From an uncultured Lachnospiraceae bacterium (GTDB lineage Bacteria; Bacillota; Clostridia; Lachnospirales; Lachnospiraceae), in contig CAMNTM010000005.1 of NCBI GenBank assembly GCA_946558465.1, forward strand, positions 62,001 through 126,000: 64,000 nucleotides of DNA. Reading direction: 5' to 3'. The notes below the pieces were generated by a model. That model was not told where the DNA came from. It worked only from the letters and a program-made list of their open reading frames with translations, and did no database searches. Position 1 is the first letter of the stretch; each line of letters starts with the position of its first letter. Positions 40,763 to 47,082 of the stretch are shown here, one piece after another. Made by a program: the position numbers and the translations under genes.

Positions 40763-41092
40763 GGCGTGTAAGAAAGATTCTTCAGATTGCAGAAATTGTA
40801 GAATCATGGTAGTATAAGAAACAGAAACGACCGTGTTGCAGGGTGGCTTGGCCTTCATTCGTATTTACGTTTTGTAAGTAGCCTTTCATAGAAAAACCAC
40901 CCTACTAACTTTGGCGAGTGAATGGGGTGGAGTTTCTATCTTATCAATCGGCCAACCCACCTTGTGGGCGGTTGTTCCTTCTGTCTATATTATAGAGCAG
41001 GTGAATCAAAATATCAATCTAAATTTTGGAGAGTCCGGAGGTGGATTCTCTTTTTTATATGCGGTTTATCTAGGAAAGGAGTGGTAAAATAT
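40763..41092. other. Structured 330-bp intergenic region between holin and endolysin
   Basis: No ORF with a ribosome site was found on the plus strand until the endolysin's AAAGGAGTGG. The region holds several hairpins: AGAAA...CCACCC paired with GGGTGG...TTTCT (about 40889-40936), and CCAACCCACC facing GGGCGGTTG (about 40961-40976). A long read-through frame from 40922 is unlikely to be translated. It resembles regions coding for antisense RNA or type I toxin-antitoxin pairs beside prophage lysis genes; no hydrophobic toxin peptide could be found, so I leave it as structured. Confidence 0.45.
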
Positions 41093-42046
41093 ATGTTAAA
41101 AAAAGATGCAGCTGTATCAGCAATGAGACATTTAGTAACACATGACTGGCACGGGTATTCTCAGCCTCATCGTTACGGAGACGGGGAAGGAAACTGTGAA
41201 ATAATAATAGCTGGAAAGAAATTTTATGTCAAGCAAGGAGACCGAGACTGCTCATCGGCGGTAATAGAGGCATATACAGCCGTAGGCATCAATTGTGGCG
41301 GAGCAACCTATACAAGCAATATGCGCTCGTGCATGGTCAAATCCGGAAACTTCCGGTGGCACCCTATGAGAGAGGGATATATAGCAAAACCGGGTGACTG
41401 CTATCTTAAGGAGGGCGCACATACAGCTATGTGCACATCGGCGGTCCCCGACCTACTGGCGGAATTTAGTATATCGGAGACGGGTGGAATTGATGGAAAG
41501 ACCGGAGACCAAACAGGAAAAGAATCAAGGGAACGGGCCTATTATAATTATCCGTGGGACGGCATCTTGGAATGCATCAATAAAGATACAATAAGCGGTG
41601 CCGCATCGGAAACGCCTGAGAAAGTCACAGATAATGTCCCGATACCAAAATACAGAGTCCTTACAGCAGAAGATGGGTATCTGGAATATTTGACTGGCCT
41701 AAAATGCGCTGATGGTTGCGGCGACGACTTTGCCGGAATTAGGGGCCACTTAATCCGTAATGTACAAATTGCAAATCTTGGCCCTAAAGGCTGGTTCCGG
41801 CTGACACTTCATCGTCAGGGGTTGTTACCTAAAAATACCGAAAATACAGATATGTCTGATTATGTAATCGGAGTGACCGTTTACTACGATACGCCAGAAC
41901 CTCAAAAGACGGGATATTACAAAGCAAAATACAGAGTATCTCCACTTAACAAAGACTATCTTAAGTGGGAGTATGATGACGAGGACGGAGGTGCCGGAGA
42001 TGATACAAACGGCATAGACAGATTGCAATTAACAATCGAGCAGTAG
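41093..42046 (+). CDS. Endolysin with NlpC/P60-type peptidase domain
   Basis: 317 residues from the ATG at 41093. YVKQGDRDCSSAVIEAYTAVGINCGGATYTSNM gives the catalytic Cys in DCSS, and KEGAHTAMCTS the His of an NlpC/P60-type Cys peptidase that cuts peptidoglycan stem peptides. A C-terminal binding part follows (LEYLTGLKCADGCGDDFAGIRGHLIRNVQIANLG..., then RVSPLNKDYLKWEYDDEDGG...NGIDRLQLTIEQ), the kind of repeated domain found in clostridial lysins. It ends the lysis module. Confidence 0.85.
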   Translation: MLKKDAAVSAMRHLVTHDWHGYSQPHRYGDGEGNCEIIIAGKKFYVKQGDRDCSSAVIEAYTAVGINCGGATYTSNMRSCMVKSGNFRWHPMREGYIAKPGDCYLKEGAHTAMCTSAVPDLLAEFSISETGGIDGKTGDQTGKESRERAYYNYPWDGILECINKDTISGAASETPEKVTDNVPIPKYRVLTAEDGYLEYLTGLKCADGCGDDFAGIRGHLIRNVQIANLGPKGWFRLTLHRQGLLPKNTENTDMSDYVIGVTVYYDTPEPQKTGYYKAKYRVSPLNKDYLKWEYDDEDGGAGDDTNGIDRLQLTIEQ

Positions 42047-42108
42047 AGGACGGCTTTGCCGGAGAGGTGGGGACGCCGATTGACAGGCTTCAGATGTCTA
42101 TTAAATAA
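42046..42108 (+). pseudogene. Second, out-of-frame endolysin C-terminus
   Basis: In the -1 frame, right after the endolysin stop, the bases read EDGFAGEVGTPIDRLQMSIK and end with TAA. This repeats the end of the lysin (GIDRLQLTIEQ) and is closer to the canonical clostridial lysin terminus. A past indel or tandem duplication probably left it behind. Confidence 0.55.
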
Positions 42109-42124
42109 ATTTCCCTGTTAAGGG

Positions 42125-42153
42125 TTGACAGATTTCCCTTATTGGGTTAATCT
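42125..42153 (+). promoter_or_regulatory. Promoter of the Xre-ImmA pair
   Basis: TTGACA (42125-42130), 17 bp, TAATCT (42148-42153). Two related ATTTCCCT-n-GGGTT elements lie at about 42110-42126 and 42132-42150, the second within the spacer, suggesting operators for the Xre protein. Confidence 0.65.
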
Positions 42154-42206
42154 ATATATGGACACTAAATCACATAAGTTACGCTATTAGAAAGAAGGAG
42201 AGGAAA

Positions 42207-42563
42207 ATGACTACTAACTTTGGTAAGTTTTGTAGAAAGTTGAGAATCAATAATGGAGAACTTCTTTATGACATGGCTGGAAAGTTAGGTGTCTCTTCTG
42301 CGTTTCTATCAAAAGTTGAAAATGGGAAAAAGAAACCCCCTATGGAGTGGAGAGAAAAACTAATTTCACTATATTCACTAAATACAACAGATATAGAAGA
42401 ATTAGATATTGCATTATATGAAGCTAAGAATTTCTACAGCATTGATATTAGTGAATATAGTGAAAATGACAAAGAAATTATGTGGTCGTTTGCAAGAAGA
42501 TTTGATACCATTGACAAAGATAAGTTGCAAGAATTTTTACAGAAAGAGGTGCGTAATAAATGA
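42207..42563 (+). CDS. Xre-family regulator paired with ImmA
   Basis: 118 residues. FGKFCRKLRINNGELLYDMAGKLGVSSAFLSKVENGKKKPP is a complete Xre helix-turn-helix. A helical C-terminal half follows. The stop overlaps the next gene (ATGA). In ImmR/ImmA systems the peptidase cleaves the regulator after induction; here the Xre protein may serve as a second prophage regulator besides the S24 repressor, or as a toxin-antitoxin-like pair. Confidence 0.85.
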   Translation: MTTNFGKFCRKLRINNGELLYDMAGKLGVSSAFLSKVENGKKKPPMEWREKLISLYSLNTTDIEELDIALYEAKNFYSIDISEYSENDKEIMWSFARRFDTIDKDKLQEFLQKEVRNK

Positions 42564-43072
42564 ATGTAGCGGCTGATCCATTATCCAGATTAACAATAAG
42601 AAAGATAGCTTGGGAAGTGAGAGAGATTATTGGCTGTGTTCAACAAGAATTTTTTCCAATTGTGCGTTTTATAGAATGGGTTTTATGTAATCCTAACAAT
42701 GAATATGGAATGGAATTTGAAATTGCGGAACCTTGGGAAATGCAAAATACTTATGGAACAACAAATACGGGTAAAAATAAAATGATTATTCGAAGTGACG
42801 TCTATGATAGAGCTGTACAAGGTAGTGCTAGGGATAGGTTTACACTTTGTCACGAGTTAGGTCATTTTATTCTGCATCAACCAGGAAGTATTAGTTATGC
42901 GCGTGGAAATGTTCCAGCGTATCGGAATCCAGAATGGCAAGCAAATACATTTGCAGCTGAGTTGATGGCACCTGTGGAATTGGTCAAAAATATGAGTATT
43001 GAAGAAATGATGGAGAAGTGTGAAATATCGTATCAAGCTGCAGAAATCCAATATAACATAATTCATAAGTGA
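42560..43072 (+). CDS. ImmA/IrrE-family metallopeptidase
   Basis: 170 residues. Zinc motif HELGH (98-102) within RFTLCHELGHFILHQ, then PEWQANTFAAELMAP with the third ligand Glu. The N-terminus is an ImmA helical part. It could cut the adjoining Xre protein or the S24 repressor; the partner is not known. Lies at the far right of the prophage rather than by the integrase. Confidence 0.9.
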   Translation: MNVAADPLSRLTIRKIAWEVREIIGCVQQEFFPIVRFIEWVLCNPNNEYGMEFEIAEPWEMQNTYGTTNTGKNKMIIRSDVYDRAVQGSARDRFTLCHELGHFILHQPGSISYARGNVPAYRNPEWQANTFAAELMAPVELVKNMSIEEMMEKCEISYQAAEIQYNIIHK

Positions 43073-43101
43073 TGTTTTGGAATTATCCTAAACATAGAAA
43101 A

Positions 43102-43131
43102 AACCAAGCGCACAAGACGCTTGGTACTTAC
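43102..43131 (-). terminator. Hairpin with leftward U-run
   Basis: CCAAGCG (43104-43110), loop of seven, CGCTTGG (43118-43124). The T-run follows on the minus strand (after 43104), so it ends a leftward transcript. No leftward gene is seen to its right until the substrate-binding protein fragment, beyond attR. It might stop antisense entry into the immA gene from host DNA. Confidence 0.5.
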
Positions 43132-43238
43132 CGAAAGTGTTTCCACCATGCGGTTAGTTATAATTTTCCTTCGACAAGAAAATTATAGCATGATGAGATA
43201 CCTTTTGGCAAGAGGAATTTAAGAAAGGAGGTTTCATC

Positions 43239-43373
43239 ATGTATATTTTTAGAGCTTCAAAAAAAACAAAAGATGGTACTAAAATATATGCACGTGATTA
43301 TGGAAAGCGTTGTTTTCCAATTTGGATTGGACCAGGTCCAGAGCCATTGGCCATTAAACGTGCAAATGCTTAG
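43239..43373 (+). CDS. 44-residue prophage protein near attR
   Basis: ATG preceded by AAGAAAGGAGGTTTCATC, a strong ribosome site. Encodes YIFRASKKTKDGTKIYARDYGKRCFPIWIGPG, basic at the N-terminus with a short hydrophobic stretch. An inverted repeat TATAATTTTC-n9-GAAAATTATA lies 55 bp upstream. No family recognised; position by attR is that of a lysogenic-conversion gene. Confidence 0.55.
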   Translation: MYIFRASKKTKDGTKIYARDYGKRCFPIWIGPGPEPLAIKRANA

Positions 43374-43454
43374 ATAGGGTGGCAGAGAATATGTGAGCTA
43401 ACCTGCATGTTCTTCAATTATTTTATTAATAACGAATAAAAGGAGAATGATGTT

Positions 43455-43574
43455 ATGTCTAAAACAAAATCAAGTGTAAGAGGTGTACAAAATAAAAAAA
43501 TTGTTGTGGTTAAACCATATAAAAGAAGTGATGGGACACATGTAGATGGGCACAGGCGTTCTACTCCGAATTAA
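43455..43574 (+). CDS. 39-residue basic protein near attR
   Basis: ATG after AAAGGAGAATGATGTT. Encodes a basic peptide: VRGVQNKKIVVVKPYKRSDGTHVDGHRRSTPN. The KPYKRSDGTHVDGHxR motif recurs in short basic proteins of Firmicutes and of some phages, of unknown function. Followed by a terminator. Confidence 0.55.
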   Translation: MSKTKSSVRGVQNKKIVVVKPYKRSDGTHVDGHRRSTPN

Positions 43575-43664
43575 AGGAAGAGCCTTTAATTTTGAGACCG
43601 AAAACTGTTTTATGTTTTGCGTAAACACAAAAAATTGTTATAAGATTTGTGATAGTTACAAGCG

Positions 43665-43700
43665 GGCAGAGCTGGATTTTCTGGTTCTGCCTTTTGCTTT
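43665..43700 (+). terminator. Terminator at the right end of the prophage
   Basis: GGCAGAGCTGG (43665-43675), loop ATTTT, CTGGTTCTGCC (43681-43691; some G-U pairs), then TTTTGCTTT. It would keep prophage transcription out of host DNA. Confidence 0.85.
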
Positions 43701-43749
43701 ATAAAGTTTATATGTAATATAAGATCATAGTGTAAATGATGTATGTAAT

Positions 43750-43774
43750 TTGTATTAAATAGCTAGCTCCAAAT
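43750..43774. other. attR with left half of attP
   Basis: The phage arm TTGTATTAAATAG (43750-43762) is followed by CTA and the core GCTCCAAAT (43766-43774). To the right is the N-terminal part of the substrate-binding protein gene (CCTGTAAC). It pairs with attL at 5442-5471. Confidence 0.85.
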
Positions 43775-44034
43775 CCTGTAACAAGCTCTAAGTCAATACC
43801 TTCCTCATCAAAGTATCCCTCTTCGATAGCCACATACATAGGTGCATAAAAAATAGAATGTGCCACTTCATTTAATATAACTTTTGCAGATTCAGGAAGT
43901 ACCTCTTTTTGAGTATTATCTTCAGATGCTGCAGAAGTATCTGTGGTATCCTTTTCTTTTGAAGAAGAGCAGGCCAGCAGTGACGAAGCTGTCATGGCAA
44001 TAACCAGGCATACACTTAAAAAGCGCTTTTTCAT
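43766..44034 (-). pseudogene. ABC transporter substrate-binding lipoprotein, N-terminal part (split by prophage)
   Basis: Starts with a lipoprotein signal, MKKRFLSVCLVIAMTASSLLACSSS (lipobox LLAC, Cys22), then an acidic linker. The first lobe follows: KVILNEVAHSIFYAPMYVAIEEGYFDEEGIDLELVTGFGA. After the core the frame runs into phage sequence and ends at 43708 after about 18 unrelated residues. Joined to 4655-5441 it gives GFGADKTMTAVLSG, the usual family motif. A truncated lipoprotein might still be exported in the lysogen. Confidence 0.92.
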
Positions 44035-44096
44035 AATAAATCCTCCTTAAAAGTCTAATGGTATAATATATTCTCAGATAAAAGATGTGTGAATTG

Positions 44097-44140
44097 TAGT
44101 TGGGGACGGGGTATTTTGAAAAATACCCCGTCCCCAACTA
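44097..44140. repeat. REP-like palindrome, copy 1
   Basis: A perfect 20-bp stem, TAGTTGGGGACGGGGTATTT (44097-44116), with loop TGAA and its complement (44121-44140). A close copy lies at 45639-45686, flanking the Xre gene on the other side. TTGGGGACGGGG-type palindromes occur in many copies in Clostridia and are thought to be moved by RAYT transposases. Confidence 0.75.
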
Positions 44141-44283
44141 ATAACTTCCGGTTAAAAAAATAACTTATAATTAAACTTTTTTTCAATTGTCTGCCAATTT
44201 ATTCACTGCTACAATGTTTTTAAAGAAATATTTTTGAGAAATAGTATATTAATACATATTTTATAAAAGAGGGAGCAAAGAAT

Positions 44284-45387
44284 ATGCCGATAAATTCAGT
44301 GATACGTGATAAAAGAAAGGAATATGGATTAACGCAGGAGCAGGTTGCCAAGTATCTGGGCGTTACGGCGCCTGCCGTGAATAAATGGGAGAGTGGAATT
44401 TCATGTCCGGATATAGTGCTGCTTGCTCCACTCGCCAGACTGCTTCGAATTGATCTTAATACATTGCTTTGTTTTAGTGAAAGTTTATCTGAACAGGAGA
44501 TTCGGATGTTTAATCAGGAGCTCTATCATGTCTCCCAGAGTGGAGGCATTGAGGCAGGATTTGCATTGGCAAGAGGTCAGATACAGGAATATCCAAACTG
44601 TATGTTGCTTATTTATTCTGCAGCAGTAATATTGGAGGGTGCCGTTGCAGCAGCAAAGTTATCGCCTGATAAAAAGAAGGAATTTGAAGAACAGATTTTG
44701 TCATGGTATGAGCGTGCTGCAAAGGAAGAGGAGAATCATGAGGCGGGTATGGCGGCAAAGATCATGCTGATTTCAAAATATGTGAGTCTGGGAAAGTATG
44801 ATGAGGCAGAAGAATTGATAGGCGTGCTGCCGGAACGCTCTATGTTTGACAAACGGTTTCTTCAATGTGATCTTCTGTTAAAGAAGGGAAAAATAAAAGA
44901 AGTCCGGAAGCTTCTGCAGAGAAAACTTCTGCAGGAAATAAATGAGGTACAAGGGATTTTTGCAAGACTAATCAGTATGGAGCTTTTACAGGAGAATATT
45001 GAAAGGGCTGAAAGGCTTGCAGAGATTGTTCATAAGGCAGTAAAGTTATTCGATGTATGGGAGTTTAATAGTATAGTACCTCTTATACAGACGGCATCTG
45101 CAAGGAAAGACGTAGAAAGAAGTATAGAGCTTTTGCAGGAGTTGTTTTCAGCTCTGCTTGTGCCCTGGAATCTGCAGGAATCCTTGCTGTATGACGAGCT
45201 TGGAGAAGAAAAAGCGGAAGATACTGGAACAAAAATTCTTCCATTAATAATTTCAGAGTTAGAAAATAGTGAAGAGTATGGGTTTCTGCACGAAAATGAA
45301 GATTTTCAAAAGCTGCTTGCCAGGCTCCGGCGTTATCAGGAGAAGATGAAAAGGACTGTAAAAAATGAAGAAAGAACAGGAAAATAG
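44284..45387 (+). CDS. Xre-family regulator with helical-repeat C-terminus
   Basis: 367 residues after GAGGGAG. N-terminal Xre domain: INSVIRDKRKEYGLTQEQVAKYLGVTAPAVNKWESGISCPD. The rest is all helical, with TPR-like pairs (AGMAAKIMLISKYVSLGKYDEAEELIGVLPE; FLQCDLLLKKGKIKEVRKLL; AERLAEIVHKAVKLFDVWEF). Regulators of this layout are common in Clostridia and may sense peptides or metabolites. Targets unknown. Confidence 0.85.
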   Translation: MPINSVIRDKRKEYGLTQEQVAKYLGVTAPAVNKWESGISCPDIVLLAPLARLLRIDLNTLLCFSESLSEQEIRMFNQELYHVSQSGGIEAGFALARGQIQEYPNCMLLIYSAAVILEGAVAAAKLSPDKKKEFEEQILSWYERAAKEEENHEAGMAAKIMLISKYVSLGKYDEAEELIGVLPERSMFDKRFLQCDLLLKKGKIKEVRKLLQRKLLQEINEVQGIFARLISMELLQENIERAERLAEIVHKAVKLFDVWEFNSIVPLIQTASARKDVERSIELLQELFSALLVPWNLQESLLYDELGEEKAEDTGTKILPLIISELENSEEYGFLHENEDFQKLLARLRRYQEKMKRTVKNEERTGK

Positions 45388-45469
45388 AATAATTTTTATG
45401 AAATTCTGCATACTATTCTGAAGGTGGAGAAAAAAGTTGAAAAAGCTTTACCGGACAGGAGTATGTACT

Positions 45470-45628
45470 ATGAAGGAAATAAAAACAGATCTTTTCCCAA
45501 GTAACCTGTATGCGGCCAGAGACAGAGCGGCAAGAGAGGAAGAGAACAAGAAAAAAGACATACCAGGGCCTTCAGAACCGCTTCCGGAGTCTGAACGGCC
45601 AAGGAAGGATGGGCCGGGGGGAGAATAG
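45470..45628 (+). CDS. Small Pro/Glu/Lys-rich protein
   Basis: 52 residues from the ATG at 45470, eight bases after AGGAG; an in-frame TTG at 45437 would add 11 residues. DLFPSNLYAARDRAAREEENKKKDI is followed by a low-complexity PGPSEPLPESERPRKDGPGGE. No family match. The REP-like hairpin just downstream could serve as its terminator. Confidence 0.45.
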   Translation: MKEIKTDLFPSNLYAARDRAAREEENKKKDIPGPSEPLPESERPRKDGPGGE

Positions 45629-45638
45629 GCAGAATCTG

Positions 45639-45686
45639 ACGAATTGGGGACGGAGTATTTTGAGAAATACCCCGTCCCCAATTCGT
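45639..45686. repeat. REP-like palindrome, copy 2
   Basis: A 22-bp stem with one A-C mismatch: ACGAATTGGGGACGGAGTAT at its left side, TGAG loop, and the complement up to 45686. It matches copy 1 (44097-44140) in the core. It ends 5 bp before the 3' end of the leftward aldo/keto reductase gene and probably also works as a terminator. Confidence 0.75.
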
Positions 45687-45690
45687 TAAT

Positions 45691-46839
45691 TTATTTTCCG
45701 AACAATTCTTTTGCCTGCTTCATATTTTCCATAATGGATACTTCAAATGGACAGCGGGTTTCACAGGCGCCGCATTGTATACATTCCCCTGCATGGTGAG
45801 AAAGGGCGCCGTAATGTTCACGGACGGTCTCCGGGACAGAGGACTGGGCTTTTGCCAGGTTAAGGAACTTGGTGACAGAGGCGACGTCAATATGTTTTGG
45901 ACAGGGAGCGCAGTGGCTGCAGTACATACAATGTCCTTTCCAGCTGATATTAGGGAAGGAGGCAAATGCCGGTGCATAATCCTTTTCTTCTGCTGACGCA
46001 TATTCGTAGGCGAGGCTTGTTTTAAGCTGTTTAAGTGTATGCGCGCCAGACAGTACACAGGCAGAGGCAGGACGCGTCAGAGCGTAGTGAAGACATTGAC
46101 TGACAGTCAAGGCGCGTCCGGCAGGAGACATAGAGGCATCCAGCAAATCTCCTCCGCCAAAGGCCTTCATGACGGTAATACCGATGCCGAGGCGTTGACA
46201 GGTTTCATATAATTCCTGGCGCTCTGGATTCATATTTACAAGAGGAGACTGGTAATTTTCATCTCTCCACAAATCCTCTACATCCTCACTTGCAGGCTGC
46301 AGGTCGTAGCATGGATTTATGCTGAACATCAAAACCTCTATGTATCCGCTGTTTGCGGCGGCCAGCGCGGCCTGTGGGTTGTGGCTGCTCAGTCCGATAT
46401 GATGAATAGATCCGGATTTCTTCAGCTCCAGAATATACTGCATAACAGGACCATTTACGATCTCCTCCCAGTCTTTTATGGAATCTACATAATGAATCAT
46501 GCCTACGTCAATATAATCTGTCTGGAGAAGTGCGAGCATCTCTTTAAAGCCCTCTTTTACCTCGTCAATGTCTCGGCTGCGTTTATATTGGCCATCCTTC
46601 CAGACAGAGCAGATATGAGACTGAATCAGGAATTTATCCCGTCTTCCTTTTAATGCCTCGCCGACACTTGAGCGGACGGCAGGATTGGAAGTGTAGAGGT
46701 CAAAATAATTTATGCCGTATTCTTCGGCAGCATCTAATAATATTTTTGCATTTTTGCAGTCATTTTCTGCAAAACCCTCGCAGCCTAATCCTATTTCGCT
46801 TACCATCAGGCCGGTATTTCCAAGATTACGGTAATTCAT
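45691..46839 (-). CDS. Aldo/keto reductase with C-terminal ferredoxin domain
   Basis: 382 residues. AKR barrel: MNYRNLGNTGLMVSEIGLGCEGF, INYFDLYTSNPAVRSSVGEALKGRR, LALLQTDYIDVGMIHYVDS, IHHIGLSSHNPQAAL. The ferredoxin end has CMYCSHCAPCPKHIDV and CIQCGACETRCPFEVS, two [4Fe-4S]-type motifs. The usual AKR lysine (TK in the fourth strand) is not clear, the sequence there being FLIQSHI. Such Fe-S AKRs reduce unknown carbonyl substrates in anaerobes. AGGAGG lies before the ATG. Confidence 0.9.
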   Translation of the reverse strand: MNYRNLGNTGLMVSEIGLGCEGFAENDCKNAKILLDAAEEYGINYFDLYTSNPAVRSSVGEALKGRRDKFLIQSHICSVWKDGQYKRSRDIDEVKEGFKEMLALLQTDYIDVGMIHYVDSIKDWEEIVNGPVMQYILELKKSGSIHHIGLSSHNPQAALAAANSGYIEVLMFSINPCYDLQPASEDVEDLWRDENYQSPLVNMNPERQELYETCQRLGIGITVMKAFGGGDLLDASMSPAGRALTVSQCLHYALTRPASACVLSGAHTLKQLKTSLAYEYASAEEKDYAPAFASFPNISWKGHCMYCSHCAPCPKHIDVASVTKFLNLAKAQSSVPETVREHYGALSHHAGECIQCGACETRCPFEVSIMENMKQAKELFGK

Positions 46840-47082
46840 GAAACGTATACCTCCTTTAATAATATTTGATTGTGTCTTAAGTTGAATTTTATCGTATAAA
46901 AAACTTTTTTACAATATATGCGAACATTTTCTTGATTTTCTTGAGTATACTTTTGAGGAAGATTATGTTAAATTATAATTAAATAATCATTTTATAAGAA
47001 AGGATAGTTCCGGCGCGTTCTGATACAGGTATAGAATTTCAAGCTGTGCAGGATCAACTGACAAGCCGGAAAAAGATAAAGA

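Larger units (their letters stand above)
5442..43774. mobile_element. Complete siphovirus-type prophage, about 38.3 kb, inserted in a substrate-binding protein gene
   Basis: The element begins and ends with the 9-bp core GCTCCAAAT (5442-5450 and 43766-43774). It carries integrase, lysis-lysogeny control, recombination, replication, packaging, head, tail and lysis genes in standard order, all apparently intact. The head genes resemble SPP1/PBSX-like siphoviruses of Firmicutes (portal, minor capsid protein 2, Gp20 scaffold), with a long tape measure and Dit protein. Host genes on either side join perfectly once it is removed. No transposase or decay is evident, so it may be inducible; that is inference. 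Confidence 0.95.

Noticed and set aside
40922-41092. N-terminal extension of the endolysin from 40922
   Set aside because: No ribosome site, many Cys/Trp residues unlike a lysin, and structured DNA; the ATG at 41093 has AAAGGAGTGG.
43922-44137. Minus-strand ORF over the REP-like palindrome
   Set aside because: Its start lies in the palindrome and a similar frame appears by chance at the second copy (45448-45681); it overlaps the real lipoprotein gene in another frame.
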